In this document: piece by piece, positions 34,995 through 48,000 of the stretch
Layout of the letters: each line of letters begins with the position of its first letter
Position numbering within the stretch: position 1 is the stretch's first letter
Source: Drosophila miranda
Taxonomy: Eukaryota > Arthropoda > Insecta > Diptera > Drosophilidae
DNA length: 64,000 nucleotides
Assembly (NCBI RefSeq): GCF_003369915.1
Contig: NC_046673.1
Coordinates: forward strand, 18,405,718 to 18,469,717
Direction of reading: 5' to 3'
Position numbers and translations under genes: made by a program
Notes under the pieces: generated by a model
Seen by the model: the letters and a program-made list of their open reading frames with translations, nothing else
Told to the model about the DNA's origin: nothing
The model's database searches: none

Positions 34995-37900
34995 ATGACC
35001 GACCTAAACGAATTGCTGGGATCGCCATTTGTGCGCGTCAAGGTAATGCAGTACTCCACCACGCCACCCGCCACCCCCCACGAAGCCAGTATACACTTGT
35101 TGGGCTGCTTAGCACTGCCTGCCATGCACTGCTTTGAAGACCGTCCTGGCTGGACCCCGCCCAACTTGCAACGGCTGATTAGCACCCCGTCCGGCGCGAA
35201 CAATCCAACCGCAGGCTAGGCGCAGCCAGAGGCATCCAATATCTTCGACAGCGACTCGAGTGTCTGCGTCTCAATTTGCAGCTACCCAAGAGCTTGGGCA
35301 ATGCCGCCGCCGCGACTTCGTGGGGCTTCAATTGACACTCCACGCGTCTGGGGCTTGATCCGCTTACACTTCCTATGTATATTTATTTCTCCCTCCCTCT
35401 TGCAGTTGGTGGCGTTTGTGCATTTCTTCTTCATATCGAATGCCATGCTGGGCAGCTGGGGGCATGGGGCCTATGAGTTCTACAATTTTCTGTTCATCAT
35501 TTCCATGTTCTGGGCGATCCATTGCAAGGACTCTATTGAAGCAGTGCAATCGGTAAGTGAAACGGTTAACGAGTAAAAGCATTATGTGAAACGGCTAAGC
35601 AGTTCAAAGAGAAACGGATAAGAAGTCATGCTCTTAGACGTAAAATTGTGAATGAATCCATTAGCATCGAAGCAGTTCAGCCTCCCCTTGGTTTTGAAAG
35701 ATTACTCGATTCGGTGACACATTCACTCACTCACACATTAGGAAACCAGCTGATAAGAATGTACACACATACATATAGTATGTGAATGCTCCGTTTCATC
35801 CCACAATTAAAAAATATTAAAGTGCTGAATTTCCATCGCTGCTTTACGATTCACATTTTAATCTAAATAAAATTCCGGACGAGTCACATTGATATCGCAA
35901 CCAAATTACCAAACCGGTTAGACGAAAATCAGCCAATTCTCAAGTTAACATACAAATAGTATAAATAATAATAAAAATACCGAATGTTCTCATTGGAGAA
36001 ATAGTTGGAGAGCACCTTAGAAGCAGAAGCAGAGGAAGAGGCGGTGACTGCAGTAGACGTTTCACAAGAGAGTAGCTTAGCGCTCAGATAAAGCAGTGGC
36101 GTGACTAACTTTGCTTGAGCGCAGTGTAAAGCAGTGTTTAAAGCAGTGAAATACAAGCAATGGAAATTAATCATTTAATGACAGACTAAAGACAATTCAA
36201 CGACTGACAATTATTAAACTTCGCCAAAAACGGAACCAACAGAAAAGCCGTAAAGAGCATAATACTGAATGAGACTGAATCAGAGCTGATAATCGTGAGT
36301 GAAATATCAACAAAGACAAAGTCTATCTAATAGGATAATTCAATGATAGAGCACTGAATGACGACTCGAATAAGGCAGTGCTTTTGATTGATGCGAAAGC
36401 ATATGCAGAGACTGCAGCAGAGATGCACAAAATCTGATGGTGATGCCTCAGAGGCCCACCATAAAGCGACGGCTGATTCCACCCGTACAGCCTCCAGCCC
36501 GCATGTTTCTCTGTTTACATACACCCTGACATTGCCCTGATAAGATAGCGAAAATGGGGTTATTCTTTTTTAAGCTTAAGTTTCGTAATGAGATATACAA
36601 GTGGGATTTTGTTAGCGAGAGATCGAGATCTGAAGACTCTCTTCCCGCTCTCTTTGCATAAAAGAGAAAACGTTTACTCAAGCCAAAGAGTGTTCCCTAT
36701 TTTGGGCTATGTCCAATCAATTTGTTCGCTTATGGGTTAACAGGCACTCATACGCCGTAGCAAAAACAAAACAACAAGAAAAACATAAACCGAAGGTATA
36801 CGTGGTGGTATGCAAATGGAAGCGGATTTGTGTCGAATATACATACATATATAAATATGTGCGTGTGTGCATGTGTTCATATGTGTGTGTGTACCGTTAT
36901 TAATAGATGGGTTAGCGGCAAGAAAGGGCAGAAAATGGTTTGGCACTCTCAACTTTGACCTTCGGTCAACCGAAAAAGTAACCAACTAACACTAACTGAC
37001 CAGCCGCCCCATATATACCCCCCACTGTAACGACCATTTACACCCTTCCAAGAACCCCCGCACTCGCCTCCGCCCCCGTTTACACGTTTTAGAGCCGCAG
37101 CACGCGACATGCCATTTTGGGTCAAAGGCTACCAAAAACAGTATATTGTAGTTAGAGTATCAGGAACAAAAATTTCATTTCGGGGCTTCGGTCAGTCACA
37201 CGAACTCAGATTCTGGCCATCAACCAACATCACCCCTCAATCTCTCTCTCCACCAGTAGCTGGTGGGGCACATACCTTTTGTTTGGTTCCTTGAACGCCA
37301 TTAGCAACGCCTTTTAATAAACTTAACTATGCAAAAGACCAACGAGCCACATCCGAAGCAAATATCCTTCTTTTTCTACGGAATCAAAACTGTAAAGAAA
37401 AATCAATTCGTATCATTTATTTAAATCGAAAAATTGAAATTGGGCTAACACGGATAGGACTATGACCACTGCCATCACATGTGGTGGGTATCGCTATCGT
37501 ACCGATTCCACTTGATTGACAAATAACGAGTGGGAATACATACTATATAATACATATGTAAATGATTGTATTATTTATACATACATAGTACATAGATTGT
37601 TCAACTCAGATCGGTGGAAAATAAGCGCTTCTATGATGAAAGATCATTCAACAAAGTTGATATAAAACCATTTATCAAAATCTTTCGAATAGGTAGAGTA
37701 GGAAAGTTTCTTCGGTATAATAAAGTCTATATTGGTTTTATAGCTCTCTGGTTTGCTCAATCGTACGAGTATGGGTTATGCAATCAATAAGTTACCAAAT
37801 AAAGTCAGCTACCATAACGAGTTAGGTATCGATCCATTTAGTTTACAAATATTTGATTTCGTGAGGTATTCGAGAATGAACACTAATTAGTACATATTCA

Positions 37901-39290
37901 TGGAAATTATATCATGGAAATTACTCAAATTACCCATGGCTAAAGGATCTCCTCTCCGCTCCTGTAATGATCAGTTCGCTTTTGGGAAATTTGTGCACCA
38001 AATCAACGTCAATCAACCCAAAAATATTTACTCCTTGACACTCGATCAGACAGTATATATTGATGTAATGTACATGTAATGTATCTTCTACAAGAAAAAT
38101 CTACATTAATTTGACATGCACTCTACACAAAAATGGTAGCCGAAAGTAGACTATGCTACTTCAGCGCAGTACAGTAAGTACTCGTGAGTACAGTAGACAT
38201 TGAACCGTTTTTGCGAAATGATCGTAAGCGACAAAAAGTAAAGTGCTATTATAATATTTTAATATTAAAGATGATGTAGAACAATTTCGAAACAAATTGG
38301 CAATCGATCATTTGATACAAAAAGAAGTTGATATGTATGGGCACATATACTTGTACTTGTCGCCAAAGAAAGCTGGTAGGATGACTCAGACGGTGTAGGC
38401 CCCCACCGTGACCACCTGACAGGTCACAGGTTGCCGATAGCACGTACATTATCACGTCGTATGTCGCACCCATTTCGTTGCCATGTAGCTGTCTGCATCG
38501 GAATGTAGTATTTTTTGTATAGAAGTCCCAAATAGCCTTAAGATTCAGAGACCAATATATCAATCCCTTTTAAAAATGCTCCTTGTTAGACTGTAAGCAG
38601 ACTACTCTCCCTAACTGACACAACCAAACCTGATCATATCGGATCATATAAGTCTACCCTCCGGCAAGACGATATGACATGTGCCCCCACTTGAAGCCAA
38701 CAATCATCCTTTGGCGCTTTTCATTGCCATCCAGTCCAGTCACTCGTCAGTCATGTCAGGGTAGAAAGTTTAATATAATATACTTGTAAATACATATGAT
38801 AAGTGGCATGCTCCCAGCCTCCGATTGCTTTTCGTTGCCCTTTCCCCACATACTCATGCCGTACCATTTTGTTCTACGTATCTTTGCAGGCGCTCGTCAT
38901 CGATGCTTCAAGCATATTCTTTGATCTAGTCAGCATTATCATTTATTTCCATTTCATGAGTAAGTAGAGGCTGACCGCATCCATCCAACACAATCGATCG
39001 AACCCCACTCAGGGAGCCCTTTGTAATATTTTTCCATGTATGTATGTATGTATGTATTTACCTTTTCCATTCCAGATGGTTGGGCCATTGCCTTCAGCAT
39101 TATCAACCTGATCCTGCGCCCCGTGAGTGTGGCCCTGCTATACCGCGAGTTCAACACGCGCGGCGGCAGCCTGCAGACGGGCTCGGTCTTCCCCACTAGC
39201 CAGCAGCGCAGCTACCAGGACATTGACCGTCCCACGCAGCCGACTCCGACCAACTCGCAGCCGGGTCCCAATGTGGCCAGCATTTTCTAG
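34995..39290 (+). CDS. Type-1 angiotensin II receptor-associated protein-like (AGTRAP family), 4 exons
   Basis: Exons are 34995-35042, 35406-35552, 38890-38959 and 39076-39290, giving 159 residues, the same length as the human protein. Hydrophobic segments lie at about residues 17-28, 38-55, 65-88 and 92-112 (for example LVAFVHFFFISNAMLG, YNFLFIISMFWAIHC, SSIFFDLVSIIIYFHFM, WAIAFSIINLILRPVSVALLYREF). The diagnostic CKDSIEAVQ corresponds to the family's RDSIDAI motif, and FDLV...IIIYF follows at the expected spacing. The polar tail is rich in Thr, Pro, Ser and Gln. Vertebrate AGTRAP controls receptor internalisation. Flies lack an obvious AT1 receptor, so the ancestral role is probably in membrane trafficking (inference). 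A poly(A) signal is present downstream. Intron 2 is unusually long (3.3 kb). Confidence 0.87.
35553..38889 (+). other. intron 2 of the AGTRAP-like gene, no nested gene seen
   Basis: The intron is 3.3 kb and AT-rich, with repeated AAGCAGTG words near 36090-36150 and many TACATATG words. I see no recognisable open frame or structured RNA. Confidence 0.7.
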
Positions 39291-39470
39291 ACCGGAGGAG
39301 AGCTGAGAAACCACCATTTCCAACATACCCTGCTAGCCCTCCACCAAAAAAATAAAAAAAAACCACAATGGATGGACGGGTTCCGATCTGGAAGTAGAAC
39401 AGTAAACGGAACGGAACGGAGCAGAGAACCTTCCCCAGAACAGAATGCGAAATTTTGATATACTACTATA

Positions 39471-39480
39471 AATAAATAAA
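39471..39480 (+). terminator. poly(A) signal, overlapping AATAAATAAA
   Basis: Two overlapping AATAAA hexamers lie about 180 nt after the AGTRAP-like stop codon. Confidence 0.55.
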
Positions 39481-39796
39481 TTTTTTGTCATTGTTGTTGT
39501 AAAGACAACAATTAGGGTTAAGCAACATTGTAGCATTGTAGTTGAATGTGGAACACAGAGCCCGAGGAGAACCCTTGATCTGAAATCTTGATCTGTGTGC
39601 GTTTTGTCTCCTGTCCTACATGGTTCTGTTCTGTACTGTTTATTTTTTTTTTTGTGTGTATGTTTTTTTTTGTTGTTGTTGACGATTAACGAATAAAGAC
39701 AACTAATCAGATAAATCAGATACTAAATAGTACATGGTATTTTGCGTAGTTGATTAAAGACGATCACAAATTTGTTTTGTGGCCAAAAATATTAAT

Positions 39797-39802
39797 TTTA
39801 TT
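39797..39802 (-). terminator. poly(A) signal candidate for the phospholipase A2 gene
   Basis: AATAAA on the minus strand, about 215 nt past the stop at 40018. The converging AGTRAP-like and PLA2 transcripts would end close to each other here. Confidence 0.4.
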
Positions 39803-40017
39803 ATTATTATTATTTGTATAACGATAATGATTGCAACTCTACTTATATTTATCTGTATGCCTAACAGAATAATCAATAATAAAAGTGGGCCTCATCGTTT
39901 GCCAATCAACCAATAAATAGTCCGTCTCTGCCGTCCTGTACAGTGAAACCCCGGCGCACCCACGGTCCCCCCATGCCCCTCCCCCACCTAAGTATATAGA
40001 AAACCTCCTCGCTTCGC

Positions 40018-41558
40018 CTAGAAGCCCTCCTTGGCCTTCCGGAACTTGTACTGGTTACTGCGCCCATCCAGACAGGGCACCTGCACCAGATTGAAGTAAA
40101 TGGAGCCCATCAGCTGGCTGGCCGAGGTGTTGGTCTTCTTCAGGCAGCTGAACAGCATATCATCGCAGATGCAATGCGATCTATAGTGGGGGATCAGGGA
40201 ATTATCATTTGAATTGGATCAGGGATATAACCGAGAGCTCACTTGGTGTAGATAGAGTCGTTCATCAGGTCGTACTTGGGCTGGTAAGCACGGATCTTCA
40301 CCGGGCAGAGATCGTGCTGACGACAGCAGCGATCCATGGCCATCTCGCTGCCCAGATCGCTGTACGTCTCCGCAATGTCGCCAGTGCCACACCACTTGGT
40401 GCCTGGAAAGTCGGTCGGAGCGGAGAAAGCACTTGATCAGTGGAGTGGTCCTTTTGCTAGCGGTAGGGTTAGCACACTCACCTGGTATGATGCCGCTGAG
40501 CAGGGAGAAGGGACTGCGCGGAAAGATGTTGGTGGCCAGCTTGAGGCCATCGGTACCACTGGCTAAGGCTGTATCACCGCTGGCACCACCACCACCGCTG
40601 CTGCTCCTTTCGCCACCCTCCGTTTTGCCCTTGTGGCGCGAGGCGTAGCTCAGCTTGTCCACGTGCTCGCATTGGTCCATCAGCTTGAGCATCTCATCGA
40701 ACTTGATCTCCAACGGACGATTATAGTGTGCGAGTCCCTCCAGCAGCATCTTTCCCTCTTTGTCGTTGCTGGCAGAGCAGAGAAAAAATATTGATATTCA
40801 GATTGAGATGGCGATCGACATTGAGGAAATCCCTGATCAAATGCACCACTAGAATTGAATTGAGCTTTATCCTGAACACATTGCTAACCTTTTACAACTT
40901 TACACATCCCTGGCAGAAAACATAACCGACCGAGGGGCGCTGTCGCATGACGCGCGACACGTGTAACCAAACCAGTCGCGTACATTCCGAAAATAAGAGG
41001 AAATAAGAGGATATAGTAGTAGATATATTGTTGTTCAGGCTCATCCTAAGAATAATGTGATATACAAAGCACGAGGAACCAAGGTGGTTCTGTAGATTCT
41101 TTCCTAGTATCCCGAGTATCCTCATATCTGCCTAATGGCTGACAATCCTCATCAATTTATAAGGCACTAGAAATCCTTGACTATGAACAGAATGATGCAA
41201 ATCTATCTGAATAATTCTTGTCTAATGCCTGATCCTTAGGGCTTTGGTCGTTCAAGTCTAAGCACACAATTCTCAATCAGTTCTATATATTCATTGATTG
41301 CTTCCGCAAAACCTTGATAGCTCCCAAACAGATTGATGGATGTACACGTACTCGTAAAGATAGATATAGTTATAGATGTATAAAATGTAGATACGTATAT
41401 GTACGTGTTATTAATTCGCATGCATACTCACTAGATTTCGATCAGTTCACAGCCCAACAGTAGCTTCTGTGGGCCCAGCTCCGTTACGGCTATGGTCAGA
41501 TCGTGATAGTATATCATAGTGAGCGAGTCGTTGCTCAGCCGCTTCCCGCTGTCAAATC

Positions 41559-41590
<32 letters not shown>

Positions 41591-42016
41591 GAGAGTAAGT
41601 GAGAGCTCTGAGGCATTTATGGGCACATGGCCAGGCAGCAGCACATTGATGGGCGGTACGTGATGTCCATGGCAATGGCTGCTGCTGCTGCTGCTGATCG
41701 GTGAAACCCTCGACGGCCGTACCGCTCAAGTACGCCGGATGCCTACTAATTGGACAGAGAGAGAGAGAGAGAGGGAGAAAGATCTCTGGTGCATCCATGG
41801 GAGTGCTCACCTGTACGTCTTCATTTGCCGCACGCTCCGCTGCTCGAGGATTTGCTGGGTGAACGATTGAAACGAGGGAAAACCCTGGAGTCCCTGGGGC
41901 AGGCTGAACGACAGCGTCGGCTTGGCCGCCGATGAGGTGAGGTAGCCGAGCAGGGCGCAGAGCAGCATCGAGGCCAGCAGCTGGAGTCGCCGCCGCAGCC
42001 ACAGATTGTAGGGCAT
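40018..42016 (-). CDS. Secreted group III phospholipase A2 (bee-venom type), 5 exons
   Basis: Exons are 42016-41811, 41548-41432, 40768-40482, 40402-40243 and 40180-40018. All junctions keep phase, giving 310 residues. The true ATG is at 42016; the reading frame upstream has no ATG. A hydrophobic signal sequence is near residues 9-28 (LQLLASMLLCALLGYLTSSA). The catalytic domain carries the calcium loop TKWCGTGD (205-212) and the active site DRCCRQHDLCP, with His233-Asp234, both typical of group III enzymes. These hydrolyse the sn-2 ester of glycerophospholipids. SHCICDDMLFSCL follows in the last exon with the expected cysteines. Between the signal and the catalytic core is a prodomain-like part of about 175 residues with a Gly/Ser patch, longer than in venom enzymes. 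This is an endogenous fly lipid enzyme, one of several such genes. I cannot pick the paralogue. Confidence 0.9.
41564..41592. repeat. GA dinucleotide repeat in PLA2 intron 1
   Basis: About twelve GA units (CT on the sense strand) lie just upstream of the exon 2 acceptor, which uses the pyrimidine tract they supply. Confidence 0.85.
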
Positions 42017-45000
42017 CCCGGACCGAAGCTGGACGAACCGCACGTGGATGTGTGTGGAAACTAGTGAAGCAACTGGTTCACGTGGGCCAGACCCAAAGGC
42101 ATCACCGTCTGGTCTGGACTGAGCCGCTCCGGCGCTGGCAATGCGATAGCCGGTACGGTACTCCTTCGCCTTCCCGGCGGAACCGAAACCTGCGGTTAAT
42201 TCCGATACGTATATTGTTATTCTTTAATTAAATCAGCTGCTAAGGTTCTCGGTCTGCGTGTTGTTGCGTTTCTGGGGCTAAGGATTGCATTGAATTGTGG
42301 ATTTTGGATGGCCGGCGGGCTTCTGTCAGGCACCTGTCTGCGTGTTTCAACGTGTGGGCGTCGTCAGGGGGGGGAAAGTCTGAATAATTCAGCCCCACAT
42401 TCGTAGCTAGTTAAGGGGCTCGTGCCCGTGCCCCGTTCCATCCACCAGCTGGCGGCTTTCCCAATGTTAAAGCCCGCCCAACGGATCATTCAACCAGCAC
42501 CTTCGCCGGCAGGTGCCAAAACTTGCAACTCATTCGACCTCGTTCTCATCCTCCCTGGGACTCCCCACTCGGACTTCGACTGTGGCTACTGGTGCGGGGT
42601 GGTGGGGGGGGGGGGGGGGGGGGGGGACAATTGTCATGGCACTAACAATGGCCAGACACGACATGGGAGCCCCCATCGCACATATGTCATGCATTGCATC
42701 AGTGGCCAAGCCCCAGTCTGACGAGAACCACGAGCCACGCCCAGCCATATGCTCGCCCATGCATCACATTACGTATACGCAGAGTGGCCGGCGCCAAAAC
42801 AATGGAAGAGACAACGAAGAATGCCCCCAGCATATTACCCCATTACGAATAGCACATTGTTGGGTAACATTGCGGCCAAGATCTGACGATATGGTTTGAT
42901 GGGAATCGGAAAGGGGCTACCCAGATATTGACTCAGTCTTTGTTTAACTCATAAGTAATCAATTTTGAGTCGGCTACGATCGAGGGACATTACCATCTGT
43001 TTCGAGCTCCCATTAGAGAACCCTTTTGTCTTTTCCTGGCCGACTCAAAGTTTAAACCTCTTTAAAAACCACAAGATTTTCTTGTTCTTTTTTGGCAAAC
43101 TTACATCATTGACCAGTGGCCTTTTCAAGTCCTTGACCTTAGCCATGGCCTCGCCCCCACTAGTGGCCACTGACGGGGCACCACATCATCAGAAAGCGTC
43201 CGATAGACGGGAATGGCAGCAAAAAGCAAAAGCTAGAAAAGCAGAAAAGCAAACCGCCACCCCGGCCACAGCGCCAACGATTGGAGCACACGCACCCAAC
43301 ATGCTAATAAATATGTCCCACACCATTGCCTCTCCCACTCGCCCCCACTCCCCCTGCCGCATACAACACCCCCTCTTGGCCATTCACTGATTATTATTAT
43401 TATTATTATTTTTATTGGTAGTAGTATTTGTTGTATGTTTCTTGGCGACGCATTTGTTGTTTTGAAAGCCACAAAACAACACCAACAATAAAAAGCAGCT
43501 AAAATATAGCACGAAAGTTTACGCAAGCTGGTCAAGAGGGAGCGAGGAGTGCAGAGAGTGGCTGGGGCACGGGGCAGTAGCCCTTGGTAGCTGCGAGGTG
43601 AGCAAAGTGAAAGTGTTTTCATTGTTTGGGGCTCTTGGGGGGCTCTCCTCTCCGGCTTGTTTGCCGATTTCAGTGCGATTTCAATGGGAATTACGGCCGA
43701 AGAGCATGCAATCCCATCCAAGTCGATGACGAAGATGTCCAAAATGTGGCGTGTTTTGCAATGGGCATTGCCTCAGCTCAGACTCCACCTATCTCACAGC
43801 CACAGCCCGCTATGGTGCTCCCACTTAGCCAAAGATCACGATACACATGTGTGTGTACATATTGCACGTGTATGCGTGTAACTACAGCTTAAGCTTCAGT
43901 TATAGCCACAGAGGCTATGTGTGTCAAGTGGATCTGAGCTGGCTCAGTTGGTTCAATGTTAAACACAAATGCAAATAGTATAATGTTACGGCTACGGGCT
44001 GGTTAAATCTTGTTGGCAATGCAGCCTCAGCAGGAAAGGGAATCGGGGTTAGTGCACTATACTGCGCTCTGGGCTCAGCTCGCCGGATGGGGTCGGGGTC
44101 TTTCCTATCCCTATACTTCCTTGTTCTCGCCATATTATAAAAATTTAAGTGCACTTACACAGAATCTACTTTGATCAAAACAAAAAAAAAACAAATGTAA
44201 TCAATCCCCGGTCGGCATAGATGGCAAGAAGGAATCCGGTAGTCGCGTATTTAATTTAGTGATCCTAGGTGTAGGAGATCACTAGTTCCTCTATACCCTC
44301 CCTACCTTCGGCAATGCGTGGAACGATGTTGGCATGGCCCCTAACGTAACTACCGCTGCATTATTACACTCGATGCATCATTGGCATTATGTACTTAGAC
44401 AGAATGGTTGTTATTTATTCCAAATTCATGTCAATTCAAAATAGTTCTATTAATCAAGATTCAAAAGATTCATATATAACCAAGGGCTCAGTTTTGCTAT
44501 GAATTGTATTTTACATTCTTAAGTTAATGAACCTTTTGTATGACGATCGTGTTGGGATCGAGTGTATGATTGTATGTTCCTTGAGCCGCAAGGGATCGAG
44601 TATGCATCGATGAAATGAAGCAAGATCTGTCACCTAAAGAAAGCTTTGAACAATATTAAAAAAATGCCAAAAAGTCGTAGTTGATGCGGTTCATAGTGTA
44701 ACTAATTTTTGTAGCCCTCTGTAGGTCTCTCCTCTGTACCATTTTTACCCATCTAAGCCCTCATAGCCCTACCCATAGCACAGAAAATCTGTCAACTCAC
44801 TGAGAACCAAGCCGAAGCTCTGCTCACAGCATGAGATCTTCAATAAGCAACAGCAGAGATCTTCAACGGAAATAACACAAGAAAAAATACAAATAAATAA
44901 GAGAAAAGATTACTGTCGAAATTTCTAGCAGTTTTCATCGCTGATAGCGCCTAATAGGAGAGAGAGAGAGATGCTGTCGCAAAGACAAAGATAATTATAA

Positions 45001-48000
45001 TGAAAGCGTTCGTTGGCTTTGAACTGGAGATCATCTTTTAATGTGCTCGCAAGCCCCCACGCGATCTATTGTTAAGTGCTGCTTGGGGGCACTCCATTTC
45101 CGGGCTGGGCATGGGCTTGGCTCCAACCTCCAAAGACCCCACTGAAAAACCAAACAAAACTTGGCTAACTTGAACTTGATACGAGCTTCCCTACACCGCT
45201 GCCTGCCGCTCTGCCCTAGCAAAAGCCGTAGAGAGTTTTAGTCGAGTTCAAGAGTGCAAAAAACAGAGAGAAACAAATCAAGAGCCGAGCTTTAGAGCCC
45301 GAACAAACGACCATCAACATCTGCGGGGGGCCTTGGCATAGGTCAGTGAAGCGTACCAGCCATAGCCATAGTCTCACCCCCTCCGTCCAGATCTGGCCAC
45401 TGTGATCGTGAAGGTGTGTAGTGAAAGGAAGGACGGGGGAGTGCAGTAAAAGTGGTCATGGCTGCAGATGAGCCGCTCAGCAGCAGCGGCAGCAGCAGAA
45501 AAAACAGAAACAGAAACAACAGGTTTCCTCTGCCTCCGGCAATGCTTGGATCGGCCTTAACTTTCACATTGGGCACCTAATTGTGGGCTTAATCTTGGTT
45601 AATTTGCTCCAGTTTTGATTTCCATTTGTGGCACACGCGAGAGAGCCCAAGCAAAGACACGATTCGATCCAAGCCGAAGAAGATCTACTTCTGCTTCTTC
45701 AGATAAAAGCATGAGGCTCGATGGGATGATGATAATGATGCAGCCATGTGGATACTTCGGGCACTCTACGCGACACCATTATGCAATCTGGCGAAGAATG
45801 AGGCGGCACAATAAATGATGGCAGTTGGGGTAGGGGATTGGTTTCGTGGTTAGATCTAGTCGCATTTCACAAGTAGCTGCTAATCAGGCAGCAGCCCCAG
45901 GTTGCGACAGATCCAACTAGCACTCGCACACTCCCCCCCTCCACCCAACAACCGATCATGTTCAGCCATAAAAGGCGGCTCAGAGACAACGGGCCACCAC
46001 TCTGGCAATGCGAATGGGAATGGAATCGGAATGGGATCACATCTCCCAATTGGATGCAAACTTTTGAACTTGCGCGCCACTTTAATGGGCCATAAATCCG
46101 TTGTGCATCGCACCGCACCGCACCAGCCACCAAAGCCACATTCCACAAATATGTATATGCACTGCACTCAGAACTATTCGCAAATAACAAACAATTTGTA
46201 TAATTATCGGGCAGCCAAACTCGTTTGGTTTTCGCTGGACAGTTTCACTTTTCATCAAGCACGCCGAAAAAAAAGGAAACAGAAAACTAACCAAAAATAG
46301 GCGCTGTTTTTCCACCGATTCAGAGTCCGGCGCGCATGCGCAGTGGCAGTAGCAATCGAAATCGCAGGTTGCAATCGCAGTTGACGTCGAAGTCGAAGTG
46401 AAACGGTAACGGTAATGGGAACCGGAACCACTATCGAAACGCAATACCGTTCGCTGCCGCGTAAAGTCAGCAACTGATCGATCAAGAGACCTCAAAGCCA
46501 AAGCCAAGCGAGCCAGAGCCGGAGCCAGACGGAGCAGCGACGCGGCCAAGCCAAGGTATATTAAAAAGAAGGTATTGACTTCACTGTTCCTATTGGATCC
46601 TTTAAAAACTAAACACCTTGGCTCCTCGCGCTCAATGTATCGAATTATGCCAAGCATGAGCCATTTGGGGTCTTATGCTCGGAATCTACTACTAGTTTCC
46701 CTTCTCTTTTTAAAATACAAATTCTAAAATACCATTCCCATAATTAGTGTGAAGGTCTTTTAGTTCTGTTTAGTTTGAACTTTACTCCATCATTAGTTTA
46801 CCTGTCCACTATCATGTCGCGCGTCATGCGGCAGTGCTCATCGGTTGTCCCTTGGGCCTCAATTTGCAGTTTCTGAATTGTACATACCTTACATAGAAAA
46901 TACCTTGAGCACCGCGACGTCGGCAACTACCAACGACGAGTGTTGGCTCCGAAAACAAAAACAACGAAATGACAGAGCGTCGGCGGCAACGAAAATGTGT
47001 CAAAAGCAAAAGCTGCGATACAGCAAAACAAAAAAAAAGAACTACACTTCCCAAAACGAGGCACGTGGTAGTGTTACACGATACGCTTTCTAGTGACGGT
47101 TTTTCGAGGAAAATCCGATGGCATCAAAGGGATTTCACCGATGCAAAATATGTACAATCAAATAAAAAAATCCATAATTTAAGAAAAAAAAAGATGTCAC
47201 TTAAAGTAAGTGCCAATATAGATACACATATAATACAAAAGAGAATCAAATATCGTCGGTTGAAAACCCAATCACTTGGACAGCATCTCAAACCAGCAGA
47301 CGAAAAGCAGTAGTTGGTGTCTTGTTTGAGAAGAGCGCTCATAGAGTGAGAGTGCGCGTCAACAGTGAGCTGACTTGGTAACATGTCATACCCTCTACAA
47401 GAGGAGGGAAGTTTATGTTCAGGGAACTTGGAACTTGGAGGAAAAGCGCACAAATCAAAGTGTTTTCTTTTGTGAACGTTTCCAGTAATTTATATATTCA
47501 AAGTGATTATAATTTGTCCTTTTCCAGACCTATTTCGAACACTACACGCGTTGCCCAACACTATGCTCAGCTCCCAGCCAATCAGAAATGTCGCACTATA
47601 GAAAATAAAGGATGCAGCTCTCTGCCCAAAGCATATTGCAGAGGATGGGCTGGAACAATGTATTCCATTTAATGGGTATCATGAGTATGCAGCAGTAACT
47701 GCAACTGCAACTGCATCTTTTGGCAGCTTCACACACACATTCACACAGGCAAAGCGTGTGCCTTCGTGCATTGTGTGCGCAAGAGTAGGCGATGCTGCTG
47801 ACCCATTTACGGGGCGACGCGCGACTCTCTGCGCGGCTGCGCCAAATGCTGATCATTGCGCCGCCGGAGTTTCCCATCAAAATGCTGCAACGGCAGGCGG
47901 GGTGGAGAGGGGGAGTCATTAATTGTCGTCGGTGAAGTGCCAAAGTGAAAACAAACCCAAACAACTTTTAAAATGTCGCTTTAAGCACAGCGCGCACCGC

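Noticed and set aside
42017-42043. Longer N-terminus for the phospholipase A2
   Set aside because: It would need a GTG start. The ATG at 42016 lies directly before the signal peptide.
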